Positions 1-8,175 of a stretch of DNA of 43,002 nt are shown here, one piece after another. Source of the DNA: Hydrococcus rivularis NIES-593. Its GTDB lineage: Bacteria; Cyanobacteriota; Cyanobacteriia; Cyanobacteriales; Microcystaceae. The first letter of the stretch is position 1. Each line of letters starts with the position of its first letter. Made by a program: the position numbers and the translations under genes. Where the stretch lies: contig NZ_MRCB01000028.1 in NCBI RefSeq assembly GCF_001904635.1, positions 23,214 through 66,215 on the forward strand, given 5' to 3'. The notes under the pieces are model-generated. The model ran no database searches. It was not told where the DNA came from and saw only the letters and a program-made list of their open reading frames with translations.

Positions 1-60
1 AGAGGGGTTGGGGGTGAGGGCGATCGACTATCTGTGTCATTAATGAATGAAAAAAGGTAT
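1..60. repeat. Dispersed G-rich palindromic repeat, partial copy A
   Basis: The window opens inside a repeat whose G-rich half (agaggggttgggggtgaggg) is followed by a conserved flank ending in tcattaatgaatgaaaaa. The same half plus flank recurs at 5462-5515 with only a few mismatches, and a shorter version lies at 1967-2013. The C-rich left arm would lie outside the window. It sits directly upstream of proS and is non-coding. Confidence 0.75.
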
Positions 61-121
61 AACAACTCACTATCTGAGCGGATAGGATAATAATCGTTTG
101 GTAAGCGCGAGGGAACAAATA

Positions 122-1930
122 ATGCGACTATCTCAGATGCTTTTTGTCACGCTGCGAGAAGAACCAGCAGAAGCAGAAATTCCAAGTCATAAACTTCTAG
201 TGCGGGCGGGGTATATTCGTCGCATTGGTAGTGGGATTTATGCCTACTTACCCCTGATGTGGCGAGTTTTGCAAAAAATCTCCCAAATCGTGCGAGAAGA
301 AATGAACGCTACGGGCGCACAGGAATGCTTGCTGCCGCAACTGCAACCCTCGGATTTGTGGAGAGAATCGGGACGCTGGGATACTTATACCAAAGCAGAA
401 GGGATCATGTTTGCCCTCACCGACAGACAAGAACGGGAATTAGGACTGGGACCGACCCATGAAGAGGTCATTACGACCATTGCCAAAGAAATGATTCGCT
501 CTTACCGCCAACTGCCGCTCAATCTCTACCAAATTCAAACAAAGTTTAGAGATGAAATTCGTCCTCGTTTTGGATTGATGCGAGGACGGGAATTCATTAT
601 GAAAGATGCTTACTCCTTCAGTGCGGACGAGGAAAGCTTGAGAGCGATTTATCAGGACATGGATAGGGCTTACTGCAAGATTTTCCGTCGCTGCGGGCTT
701 GCCTTTAGAGCCGTTGAAGCGGATTCTGGCGCGATCGGCGGTTCGGCTTCTCAAGAATTTATGGTGTTGGCAGATGCGGGCGAAGATGAAGTCCTCTACA
801 CCGAAGATGGCAAGTATTCGGCAAACGTAGAAAAAGCCATTTCTCTTCCCCCAGAAGTTGAACCTTCGCCGTTCAAAAAATATGAAAAGCTGGAAACGCC
901 GGGAACGGAGACGATTGAAAAGCTGGCTAAGTTCCTTAAGTGTTCGACTACGGCAGTTGTCAAAAACGTACTTTATGAAGCGCTTTATGACAATGGTACG
1001 CTGGTGCTGGCGTTAGTCCACATCCGAGGCGACCAGGATGTCAATGAGGTGAAGCTACAGAATGAATTAGTCCGGTTAGCGCCTCGGTATCAAGCGAAAA
1101 CATTGTTGGCGCTGAGAGTTCCGGATGAGTCGGCGCAACAAAAATGGGCGGCTAAACCTTTACCGTTAGGCTATATTGCTCCCGATCTGCCCGACGATTA
1201 TATTAGTTCGGTTAAGGATGTTATCTCTGAATTTCTGCGTTTGGCAGATAAAACCGTCGTCGATCTCAAAAATTTCGTCACCGGTGCCAATGAATTTGGC
1301 TATCACGTCGTCGGGGCGAACTGGGGCAAGGAATTTCAGTTACCAGAGTTGATGGTAGATATCAGAAAAGCTCGTCCGGGCGATCGCGCCATTCACGATC
1401 CTTCTCAAATTCTTCAAAGTACGAGAGGAATCGAAGTCGGACATATCTTTCAGTTGGGAACAAAATATTCTCAAGCCATGGGCGCGACTTATACTAACGA
1501 ACAGGGCGAGGAATTGCCTTTAGTGATGGGATGCTATGGGATCGGCGTTTCCCGCTTGGCACAAGCTGCCGTCGAGCAATCCTACGATAAAGATGGGATT
1601 ATTTGGCCCGTTGCGATCGCACCCTATCACGCGATCGTCGTTATTCCCAATATCAACGATCGCGAGCAGGTGGAAGTCGCCGAGAAACTCTATAACGAGT
1701 TAAATCTCGCTGGCATAGAGACTCTCTTGGACGATCGCGACGAACGAGCGGGCGTTAAATTTAAAGATGCCGATTTGATTGGAATTCCCTATCGTATCGT
1801 CACCGGACGCGCCATTAAACAAGGCAAAGTCGAATTGGTAGAACGTGCTAACAAGCAATCCCAAGAAATTGCGATCGAGGAAGTCGTAACCAACCTTAGA
1901 GCGCGAATTGATGAGGCTTTGAAACTCTGA
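122..1930 (+). CDS. proS: Prolyl-tRNA synthetase
   Basis: Charges tRNA-Pro with proline in the cytoplasm. The protein is about 602 aa, the usual length of the long bacterial ProS, in which an editing (INS) domain is inserted in the class II catalytic core. Class II motif 1 lies near [13 protein letters not shown] (about residues 60-72), motif 2 is the GLGPTHEEV / [17 protein letters not shown] segment (about 105-160), motif 3 is near [11 protein letters not shown], and a C-terminal anticodon-binding domain follows. An in-frame TTG eight codons upstream would add MVSAREQI, but the ATG at 122 gives the MRLSQMLF start usual for cyanobacterial ProS, so I chose it. It is followed by a repeat-rich spacer and looks monocistronic. 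Confidence 0.96.
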   Translation: MRLSQMLFVTLREEPAEAEIPSHKLLVRAGYIRRIGSGIYAYLPLMWRVLQKISQIVREEMNATGAQECLLPQLQPSDLWRESGRWDTYTKAEGIMFALTDRQERELGLGPTHEEVITTIAKEMIRSYRQLPLNLYQIQTKFRDEIRPRFGLMRGREFIMKDAYSFSADEESLRAIYQDMDRAYCKIFRRCGLAFRAVEADSGAIGGSASQEFMVLADAGEDEVLYTEDGKYSANVEKAISLPPEVEPSPFKKYEKLETPGTETIEKLAKFLKCSTTAVVKNVLYEALYDNGTLVLALVHIRGDQDVNEVKLQNELVRLAPRYQAKTLLALRVPDESAQQKWAAKPLPLGYIAPDLPDDYISSVKDVISEFLRLADKTVVDLKNFVTGANEFGYHVVGANWGKEFQLPELMVDIRKARPGDRAIHDPSQILQSTRGIEVGHIFQLGTKYSQAMGATYTNEQGEELPLVMGCYGIGVSRLAQAAVEQSYDKDGIIWPVAIAPYHAIVVIPNINDREQVEVAEKLYNELNLAGIETLLDDRDERAGVKFKDADLIGIPYRIVTGRAIKQGKVELVERANKQSQEIAIEEVVTNLRARIDEALKL

Positions 1931-1966
1931 GACTTATACCAATTTTCATTAGTCATGATAGACATT

Positions 1967-2013
1967 TTTCTCCCCTCTCCCAAATAGTTAGAGGGGTTGG
2001 GGTGAGGGCGATT
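1967..2013. repeat. Dispersed palindromic repeat, copy B
   Basis: The C-rich arm ctcccctctccc is followed by aaatagtt and the G-rich arm agaggggttggggtgaggg. Copies lie at 1-60 and 5441-5515. The arms can pair (CCCCTCT/AGAGGGG), so it may also act as a terminator for proS, though no U-tract follows. Confidence 0.7.
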
Positions 2014-2678
2014 TGAGTTTTGTCACTCAACCAGGTGGGCGTGACAAAAACTATATTTTGTTTTTCACGGGGTTATCACCCCGTCAGTTTCCGCTCTCAT
2101 CCTACTTCAACAAGCAGATATTTTCATAAACTCCTCAGATGTATGGATAGTTTTCCACCTGCATTGCCTACATTGAAACCCAAAAATTTTGTTTTTTTCG
2201 TATTCAATAGACCTCTTGCATCAATCAAAAATTTTATTCAAATGCTTCTTAAAAGGGAAAATTAATCCCTTCCCCTTTTCCCTTTCCTCCTTCCCCAAAT
2301 AAAAGCAAGAAGTCTAATCTAGACTACCTCCGAGGAATAACAATTGGGACACAATTCCTTGAGGACTATACATTCTAAATTTTTTTGTTTTGTCAACTCG
2401 GACACGAAAAAAAATCAAATTCAGGTGGCTTATAAGAGCTTCTCTAGAAATATCAAAGTCTATCGCTAAAAGCTTCTTCCCGATAGACGAGAGAACTTGT
2501 GTATAGCTAGTAACAAGTTTACTTAATATCCCGGACAGAGCGATCGTATTTTCTCTTAGATTAGACCAATAATCCATGCGAGCTCGTACTTTTAATTTTT
2601 ATTTCCAAAGACGGATAGGAAAAACATTTTTTTTGAAATAAGCTGCTTTTGGTTAGGGAACAACTAGCAGAAGAAAAG

Positions 2679-2712
2679 AAGGTATTGTTCTTGGCTAGAC
2701 AATACCTTTTTT
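2679..2712. terminator. Bidirectional hairpin terminator
   Basis: Ten-bp perfect arms AAGGTATTGT (2679-2688) and ACAATACCTT (2699-2708) enclose a 10-nt loop. A T-run follows on the plus strand and a T-rich stretch (cttcttttcttct) on the minus strand. It lies 31 bp past the stop of the minus-strand regulator at 2743 and most likely ends that transcript. Confidence 0.7.
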
Positions 2713-2742
2713 CCTATTGTTTTAGCCGTTGCTGGGTAGCTG

Positions 2743-3918
2743 CTAGCTGGCGTTGGTAAAAATTATGTGGTGCTTTGAGTCATAAGTAATTTTGCCCTGT
2801 TTTTTTAACTTGCCTAACACTCTAGTAATCGTTACTCTGGTAGTGCTGCAAGCATTAGCAAGTTCCTGATGGGTAAGACGAACGCTCAAGCGATCGCCTT
2901 GTGGTACTTTTTGACCAAAATGCTGTTTCAACCACAACAGAAAATGGTAAACGCGCTCTTCAACTTGTCGCACTCCAGAAATAGCTAAAAGAGATTCTGT
3001 CAGACGCAATCGCTGGGCAATTTGAGAGAAAATAATTTCTTTGAGACGAGGAGAATTGTCTATCTCGCTTAGGGAAATAGCCACTAACTGAACTTCCTCT
3101 GAGAGGGCTATTGCTTGATAAGTAGATAGAGAGGTCATACTAGAGCCAAAAGACATATCCCGTCCTGCCAGTCCGACAATGACTTCATCGCCGCTTTCAC
3201 AGGTTGTACTCAGCTTTACCCATCCCTGGCAGACTAACCAAAGCTTAGTGGGTTCTAGGGGAATAATTTCTCCTCGCTGATAAACGTGCTTGGGGCGGGA
3301 CTGGCTTAAATCTTGGCTAATACCTAATTGTGGCTCGATCCCCGCATGTTTTTTGGCGATCTCGCACAAGTTCCAGTTGAGTGCGATTAGCTTGCCAGAA
3401 GCATCGCGGCTGGGAGCGACAGTCAGAGACACTGGCATGGTTTCGCCATTACGAGGCTGCAAGTCAACTCTCCATTTTTGAGCGCGATCGCATTGGCGTA
3501 CCTGGCTTAGTTTAGCAGGAAATGTCTGCCGCTCTTGTGGGGTAAAGAAGATGTCTAGCGGTTTGCCTAGCAAAAACCGTAACTCAGCCTTCAGTAGATC
3601 TGCCGCTGCCTGGTTAGCTTGCAAAATCTTGCCACGGGGATCGGTTACTAAGTGAGCTTCGGACAAGAAGTCGAACAAGTTTTTGTGGTTTTGACGTTCT
3701 GTTTCCAACTGCATTTGTATCGCTGCTAACTTCTCAGTTTGTGCGATTAGTTCATCTACAGCTACCTGTAGGGCTTCCGAGGCTGTACCGAGTTCTTTGT
3801 AAACGGCTGGTAGCAATCGATCGGGTTGTTTTTGTACTGGGGCTTTGCTCTCTTGATACAGTTCGTATAAGTTCTTCTGAAAGTGTTTTAGTCTCTGAAC
3901 TAGCGTGTTTACTTCCAC
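2743..3918 (-). CDS. PAS-domain Crp/Fnr-family transcriptional regulator
   Basis: A 391-aa DNA-binding regulator. The first 85 residues or so are helical and probably coiled coil. A PAS domain follows (about 80-190; LVTDPRGKILQANQAAADLL and a conserved GETMPVSL strand). Next is a shortened cyclic-nucleotide-binding-like beta-roll (about 210-290; LWLVCQGWVKLST, GLAGRDMSFGS), then a CRP-type winged helix (about 340-391) with the recognition helix in LTHQELANACSTTRVTITRV. The C-terminal two-thirds resembles a known cyanobacterial CRP subgroup. The N-terminal PAS suggests a second, small-ligand or redox input. No haem- or FAD-binding motif is obvious, so the signal is unknown. It is divergent from the hypothetical gene at 4053 and has a terminator just downstream. 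The domain call is firm, the physiological role is not. Confidence 0.85.
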   Translation of the reverse strand: MEVNTLVQRLKHFQKNLYELYQESKAPVQKQPDRLLPAVYKELGTASEALQVAVDELIAQTEKLAAIQMQLETERQNHKNLFDFLSEAHLVTDPRGKILQANQAAADLLKAELRFLLGKPLDIFFTPQERQTFPAKLSQVRQCDRAQKWRVDLQPRNGETMPVSLTVAPSRDASGKLIALNWNLCEIAKKHAGIEPQLGISQDLSQSRPKHVYQRGEIIPLEPTKLWLVCQGWVKLSTTCESGDEVIVGLAGRDMSFGSSMTSLSTYQAIALSEEVQLVAISLSEIDNSPRLKEIIFSQIAQRLRLTESLLAISGVRQVEERVYHFLLWLKQHFGQKVPQGDRLSVRLTHQELANACSTTRVTITRVLGKLKKQGKITYDSKHHIIFTNAS

Positions 3919-4052
3919 TGCAAACCTCTAAAAAACCAACCTAAACTTTGATGGTTAGGAAACCTCTCAGTCGCTATCGTTTATAGAATGGGTACGGGCA
4001 TCGCTTAGTTCGTTTCTCTACTGGTATAGAAGATAACAAACCAACTTAAGAT

Positions 4053-4376
4053 TTGCTCATACGGCAGACAGAAGTCATAGCGAAAGCGAAAGAGTATGCT
4101 GATAAGAGCAATAAACGGAGGGCATCAACGATCGAGCGAGATTTTTTGTCTTTCTACTCGTGCTACCGAAGCGAGATCGAACCAAAACACCTGATTTTTA
4201 ACGCTAACTGTGGGGAATTTTCGCAGGGGGTTGGCTATATCTGTAACCTAGAAACAGTCGGAAAAATCGCTGCCGAACAAGGCTATCAAAACATTAACAT
4301 TCTTTGGAAACAATTGAGCGCTCTAAAAACCAAGTTGGAATTGGAGGGATTTGCGCACAATAAGAATTTTTTCTAA
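4053..4376 (+). CDS. Hypothetical protein, 107 aa
   Basis: I do not recognise this protein. It reads about 107 aa from a TTG start. No in-frame ATG lies near the N-terminus, so the exact start is uncertain. The sequence is mixed alpha with charged ends (AKAKEYADKSNKRR near the start, LKTKLELEGFAHNKNFF at the end), with no signal peptide or membrane segment, so it is probably cytosolic. It lies 134 bp from the divergent PAS-CRP regulator, which could control it. Codon use resembles the neighbours. Confidence 0.5.
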   Translation: MLIRQTEVIAKAKEYADKSNKRRASTIERDFLSFYSCYRSEIEPKHLIFNANCGEFSQGVGYICNLETVGKIAAEQGYQNINILWKQLSALKTKLELEGFAHNKNFF

Positions 4377-4462
4377 GGCGCTCTGTTGACGAGAGAAAGA
4401 GAGAAAATGTTTTTTGTCTCAAATTCAGATTGTTTTAATTTTTTTTAAAAAAGGTTTTCATT

Positions 4463-4639
4463 ATGAACAATTTTGACAAAAAAATCAGTTTTTCTAGCAA
4501 AAATTCAGTTTTTCGGGTCAAAAGAAATTGTTCGCAGCCGAAAACTCTAAATTCAATCGATCCTCTCGATCGCGAGTTTAATTTCGAGCTTTGGGCTAGC
4601 TTAGTGCGATCGCAAATGCAAGCTGCTCTCCGTCGTTAG
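4463..4639 (+). CDS. Small hypothetical protein, 58 aa
   Basis: An uninterrupted frame opens with ATG at 4463 and ends with TAG at 4637, encoding 58 residues (starts MNNFDKKISFSSKN, ends LWASLVRSQMQAALRR). The C-terminal half is predicted amphipathic helix, while the N-terminal half is polar and Ser/Asn-rich. AAGG lies 9 nt upstream as a weak ribosome binding site. It follows the gene at 4053 by 86 bp on the same strand. I know no family for it. It could be a genuine small protein or chance, but ending in an ordered helix rather than low-complexity sequence favours a gene. Confidence 0.4.
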   Translation: MNNFDKKISFSSKNSVFRVKRNCSQPKTLNSIDPLDREFNFELWASLVRSQMQAALRR

Positions 4640-4906
4640 AAAGACAAATAGAGAGTGTGGGGAGTGTGGAGTGTGAGGAGACAGGAAGAGGAGGAGACGG
4701 GGGAACTGGGAGAGAATTAACTACTAACTACTAACAATCCTCAATCCAAAATCCGCCCTTCTCCTTGAAGAGGTTCAAGAAGCGTGCGGCGGCTTCGCCA
4801 AAATCCTTTCATCGAATGACAAATGACAAAGGACAACCGACCAATCCCCAATCTTCGTAAAACCGATCGAGCATAAACTGATAAAGATAAATTAACTGGG
4901 TCGCGA

Positions 4907-5209
4907 TTGATTGTGCTCAAACGATTAGCTGTTATTACCTCAGTATTTGTCTGTAGCTTGACTCCAACACAAGCTATTTCTATGCCTTATCTGAGCGAAG
5001 AGTTGTATAAACAAGAAAACGCAATTTTCAGCAATTTGAGCCACGATATTTATGGGATTACTAAATCTATCTGGAGAAAGCTAGGAATAGACTCCGAAAT
5101 TGACGATGGGAGTGAAAGTATATTTAGAGAATATGGAGTCTTTTTCTTACTTTTCGGCGGTCTTTTTGGCTGGATGGTCTATATGAGTTTAAGCGACCTC
5201 AAACGCTAG
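4907..5209 (+). CDS. Hypothetical small membrane/exported protein, 100 aa
   Basis: An N-terminal hydrophobic stretch (about residues 5-25, LKRLAVITSVFVCSLTPTQA) looks like a signal peptide with an Ala-x-Ala-like cleavage region. The middle (25-72) is soluble and acidic, and a C-terminal transmembrane helix (about 75-95, VFFLLFGGLFGWMVYMSL) ends in a short SDLKR tail. It is probably anchored in the plasma or thylakoid membrane with the middle part in the periplasm or lumen. The start is either TTG 4907 or GTG 4913; neither has a strong Shine-Dalgarno sequence. No family recognised. Confidence 0.5.
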   Translation: MIVLKRLAVITSVFVCSLTPTQAISMPYLSEELYKQENAIFSNLSHDIYGITKSIWRKLGIDSEIDDGSESIFREYGVFFLLFGGLFGWMVYMSLSDLKR

Positions 5210-5593
5210 AACTACCAGCGATCGACGATCGCTTGTGGTTTATAAATACCCGATCGCTTTGTAAGTGCGCAAGCTCCTTCGCCCTTCACTCTTTGGGGCG
5301 CTTTGTATTTTGCTAGCTCATAGGCAGAAGCGAGCAAGATGCTCGCACTACATCAAAATCCTCATTAAACGATTGACGAGTTTTTGTACTTCTGTAAATT
5401 TTAAGAAATCCAATTTTTATGTTTTCGCGATCGACATTCTTCTCCCCTCTCCCAATTCGGGAGAGGGGTTGGGGGTGAGGGCAATCGACCATCTCTGTCA
5501 TTAATGAATGAAAAATGATATATACAGCTAAAAAATAGCCTCAAAAGTGAGTATGATAAGAGGCTAAATCTTTTGATTGTTTTAATCCTTATT
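5210..5593. other. Repeat-containing spacer, no gene seen
   Basis: This spacer lies between a plus-strand hypothetical gene and the end of the minus-strand GH3 gene. It contains palindromic repeat copy C (5441-5515). Two short frames cross it in opposite directions (5265-5504 plus, 5313-5501 minus), but both are encoded largely by the repeat itself and are rejected. Confidence 0.6.
5441..5515. repeat. Dispersed palindromic repeat, complete copy C
   Basis: Perfect 10-bp arms CCCCTCTCCC (5444-5453) and GGGAGAGGGG (5459-5468) surround a 5-nt loop, followed by ttgggggtgaggg and a flank shared with copy A (1-60) through tcattaatgaatgaaaaa. This is the only copy in the window with both arms and the long flank. 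It is convergent to the GH3 gene end and may help terminate it. Confidence 0.8.
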
Positions 5594-7210
5594 TTACTGA
5601 AATGTGTCTTTTGTAACAGATATAAAGAACTTAGATGGCTCGAACATAACTTCAGTTGCGATCGCTTGTGCCCGATCTATCTGAGCGTAGGAAAATATCC
5701 AAGGTAATTCTGGCGGGAGTTGAGAACGAAACCACTCCAAAATATAAGGACTGCCGTAAATAATTAGTCCTTGAATCGAACCGCCCTGGAGCAATTGCTC
5801 ATAAAAACCCCTTGCTTGAGGCGTTAATCCGGCAATTCCTCGGAAGGGATTAGCGCGAATAAAGACTTGTAGCAGCGTTTTTCTAGGATCGTCGCCAACC
5901 AAATTTAGAGAGGTTTGGTCTAGTAATTGCAACTCGTAACCGAGTTGTTTGGGGATGGTAACTGCTGGCGTATGGCGATCTAAAAAATCGCAATTGAGCA
6001 GATCGTCAACTACGATTAAATTTCTTCCCTTCTCCTCGCTAGAAGGTTTTAGCGGCAGGGAACCGCCCATTTGCATCGACTCTCGTAGAATGCGATCGAC
6101 TGTTTGAATTGCCGCAGGTTGTTCTAATTGTGAAATAAAGAATAAAGCCTCTTTTTCTGTCTTATTGCGTAGAATTTTCCGTTTCGCTTGCCAAATCCTT
6201 TCGATAGATTCGTGAATTCTTGCTTCGCTCAAACGTCTCGATCGCACTGCGCGATCGACGGCTTCAATTGCAACTTCAGGATCTCCAGGCATTAACAGAA
6301 TATCTGCCCCCGCTTCGACTGCCATCACGGCAACGTCTTCTGGCGAGGCATAGTTAGCAACGCCGCCCATAATCAAGGCATCGGTGACGATTAATCCGGC
6401 AAACCCTAGCTGTTGCCGCAATTGACCTGTAAGAATGGGTTGAGAAAGGGTTGCCGGGCGATCTGAGTCCCAAGCAGGGATGAGTAAGTGAGCGCTCATA
6501 ATGCTATCTACCCCTGCCGCGATCGCGCTTTGAAAGGGGAGTAACTCCACTTCTGCCAGTCGGGAAGCAGCATGAGGCAGGACGGGTAAATCCAGATGGG
6601 AATCGGTGGCAGTGTCCCCATGTCCTGGAAAATGTTTAGCAGTGGTGAGGACGGGATAGGATTTTGCGCCTTCGATAAAAGCTGTTATAAGTTGAGCAAC
6701 TACTTCAGGCGTATCCCCAAAGGAACGCACATTGATGACTGGATTATCGGGATTATTATTGACATCGGCAACGGGAGCATAGATCCAATTAATGCCGATC
6801 GCTAACGCTTCTTGAGCGGTAATTGCGCCCATTTGGGTAGCATAATATTTGGCGCGATCGCGATCGCGATCGGCAATCGCTCCGATTGCCATCGGCGGCG
6901 GAAACCATGTCGCACCTGCAAAGCGCTGTCCGACGCCTTCTTCGATATCCGCGCCGATGAATAAAGGAATCGTCGCCCAACTTTGTAGCTGTTGCGATCG
7001 CTGGGCAATTTCGACAGCACTACCTCCTAATAATATGACCCCGCCCAGGTTTAACGTCTGCAACCAATGGCGTAACTTAGCAGCAGGCGGTTCCCAAGCG
7101 GGATAGCGAATTTGTCGGTCGAACAAATAGCCAGAGGCACGTACCACTACCATTTGTCCGATCTGTTCCTTGAGAGAGAGTTGCGTCCAATCGGGTAAAC
7201 AGTCAGGCAT
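5594..7210 (-). CDS. Glycoside hydrolase family 3, beta-N-acetylhexosaminidase/beta-glucosidase-like
   Basis: A 538-aa GH3 enzyme, expected to remove beta-linked N-acetylglucosamine or glucose from oligosaccharides such as peptidoglycan turnover fragments. The TIM-barrel domain (about 10-345) has the NagZ-type loop KHFPGHGDTATDSH at 192-205, which supplies the Asp/His acid-base dyad, and the nucleophile Asp near residue 277 in IVTDALIMGGV. A second domain (about 370-538) is longer than in minimal single-domain NagZ (around 340 aa), as in many cyanobacterial and Gram-positive homologues. There is no signal peptide, so it is probably cytoplasmic. It is last in a minus-strand run DUF751-rbfA-GH3, 81 bp after rbfA. 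Tandem overlapping HIP1 sites at 6854-6872 encode an Asp/Arg repeat around residues 113-119. Confidence 0.9.
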   Translation of the reverse strand: MPDCLPDWTQLSLKEQIGQMVVVRASGYLFDRQIRYPAWEPPAAKLRHWLQTLNLGGVILLGGSAVEIAQRSQQLQSWATIPLFIGADIEEGVGQRFAGATWFPPPMAIGAIADRDRDRAKYYATQMGAITAQEALAIGINWIYAPVADVNNNPDNPVINVRSFGDTPEVVAQLITAFIEGAKSYPVLTTAKHFPGHGDTATDSHLDLPVLPHAASRLAEVELLPFQSAIAAGVDSIMSAHLLIPAWDSDRPATLSQPILTGQLRQQLGFAGLIVTDALIMGGVANYASPEDVAVMAVEAGADILLMPGDPEVAIEAVDRAVRSRRLSEARIHESIERIWQAKRKILRNKTEKEALFFISQLEQPAAIQTVDRILRESMQMGGSLPLKPSSEEKGRNLIVVDDLLNCDFLDRHTPAVTIPKQLGYELQLLDQTSLNLVGDDPRKTLLQVFIRANPFRGIAGLTPQARGFYEQLLQGGSIQGLIIYGSPYILEWFRSQLPPELPWIFSYAQIDRAQAIATEVMFEPSKFFISVTKDTFQ

Positions 7211-7214
7211 AATA

Positions 7215-7261
7215 GTTCAAAGTTTAGAGTTCAAAATTCAAAATTACCTCAAACTTTGAAC
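7215..7261. repeat. Inverted repeat between rbfA and the GH3 gene
   Basis: Perfect 11-bp arms GTTCAAAGTTT (7215-7225) and AAACTTTGAAC (7251-7261) enclose a 25-nt A/T-rich loop with further attcaaaatt units. This is a common type of cyanobacterial intergenic repeat. It could form an mRNA stem-loop between the two minus-strand genes. Confidence 0.6.
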
Positions 7262-7291
7262 TTTGAATTTTTCACGTTTTAGTCGCGCGCG

Positions 7292-7696
7292 TTACCCTAA
7301 ATCCTCTTGCTCAAGATTATCTATCTCCTCGTCCTCTTCTCGATGAGTGTCGCGAATTTGGTTTAACAGATGTAAGGTGCGATCGCCTCGCTCTAGAGAA
7401 CGATCTTCGACAAACACGACTTCTGGCGTTCGGCGCAGTCTAATCCGCTGACCGAGTTCGCGGCGCACAAAAGCAGTAGAAGATTTCAATCCTGCCATCG
7501 TCTCGGCTTTTGCCGCTTCTGTGCCGTAAATACTGACGTATATTTTGGCATGTTGCAGGTCGCCAGAGACATCGACATCTGTAACGCTGACCATACCAGC
7601 ACCCACGCGATCGTCTTTGATCTCGTTGAGCAACATCTGGCTAACTTCGCGTTTGATTAGAGAAGAAACGCGCGAAACCCGACGATTATCAGCCAT
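7292..7696 (-). CDS. rbfA: 30S ribosome-binding factor A
   Basis: RbfA is a small KH-fold factor that binds the 30S subunit near the 5' helix of 16S rRNA during late maturation. The chosen frame gives 134 aa starting [19 protein letters not shown], the usual RbfA N-terminus. Core positions include [21 protein letters not shown] and an R-rich segment [13 protein letters not shown]. The frame stays open 31 codons further upstream, but the ATG at 7696 is preceded by a strong AAGGGGG ribosome binding site and matches the family start. The acidic tail ([15 protein letters not shown]) is typical of cyanobacterial versions. It follows the DUF751 gene by 115 bp on the same strand. Confidence 0.95.
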   Translation of the reverse strand: MADNRRVSRVSSLIKREVSQMLLNEIKDDRVGAGMVSVTDVDVSGDLQHAKIYVSIYGTEAAKAETMAGLKSSTAFVRRELGQRIRLRRTPEVVFVEDRSLERGDRTLHLLNQIRDTHREEDEEIDNLEQEDLG

Positions 7697-7811
7697 AATT
7701 TTCGCCCCCTTTTTTTGACTATGGGCAATTTTAGGTATTATCCCTTGTCTATTGTCGGTTATTTTTCGGTTTTCGTTTCGGAAAACCAACGATCTTTCAG
7801 GTTGCGATTGG

Positions 7812-8015
7812 CTAAGCTGCGGATAACCCTAGCATAGCTCTGAGCGTGAAGGCGATAAAGGCAAATCCGCCTACTAATATCCCTATGATTGCAATTGCCG
7901 TTACAGGATTTTTGAACCAGGGTTTTAAGCTGTCAAAAAAAGCAATAAAAATTCCCAGAATCAGACTCAGAAGATAGGTCGGGTAACGGGAAACATTGAT
8001 AAAAAAGTCTTTCAT
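7812..8015 (-). CDS. DUF751 family (Ycf33-like) small membrane protein
   Basis: A 67-aa protein with two hydrophobic helices (about residues 12-30 and 41-63) joined by SLKPWFKNP, matching the DUF751/Ycf33 family of cyanobacteria and some plastids. Its function is unknown and it probably resides in the thylakoid or plasma membrane. It sits directly upstream of rbfA, an arrangement I recall from other cyanobacteria, and probably shares its transcript. Family assignment is from memory of the pattern, not a search. Confidence 0.75.
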   Translation of the reverse strand: MKDFFINVSRYPTYLLSLILGIFIAFFDSLKPWFKNPVTAIAIIGILVGGFAFIAFTLRAMLGLSAA

Positions 8016-8175
8016 CGCTCAGCACGGCATTCTACATTACATCTTTATGGTGTAGCACTTGTTCGGGTACTTAGACAACCGTTCGGGGTTGGATTTGTGA
8101 GTGCAAGCCGGAATGAAAAGCGCGTGTTTAAGAATCGCAAGCAAGACGATCGCACTACCTAAATTACAATTTCCA

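Larger units (their letters stand above)
1931..2742. other. Repeat-rich spacer between proS and the PAS-CRP regulator
   Basis: This 0.8-kb stretch has no convincing gene. It holds palindromic repeat copy B (1967-2013), a hairpin with 7-bp arms (2067-2073 / 2078-2084, ACGGGGT/ACCCCGT), a purine/pyrimidine tract near 2250-2297 and the terminator-like hairpin at 2679-2712. A minus-strand frame at 2314-2577 (87 codons, MDYWSNLRENT...) has no clear ribosome binding site and no recognisable family. It could be a small orphan gene, but I do not call it. Confidence 0.6.

Noticed and set aside
2020-2265. Plus-strand 81-codon frame
   Set aside because: Crosses a hairpin and a low-complexity pyrimidine tract; composition not protein-like.
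2314-2577. Minus-strand 87-codon frame in the spacer after proS
   Set aside because: No clear ribosome binding site, no recognisable family and located in repeat-rich DNA. It could be an orphan gene but I cannot support it.
5265-5504. Two overlapping opposite-strand frames in the spacer before the GH3 gene
   Set aside because: Both are encoded largely by the dispersed palindromic repeat at 5441-5515.
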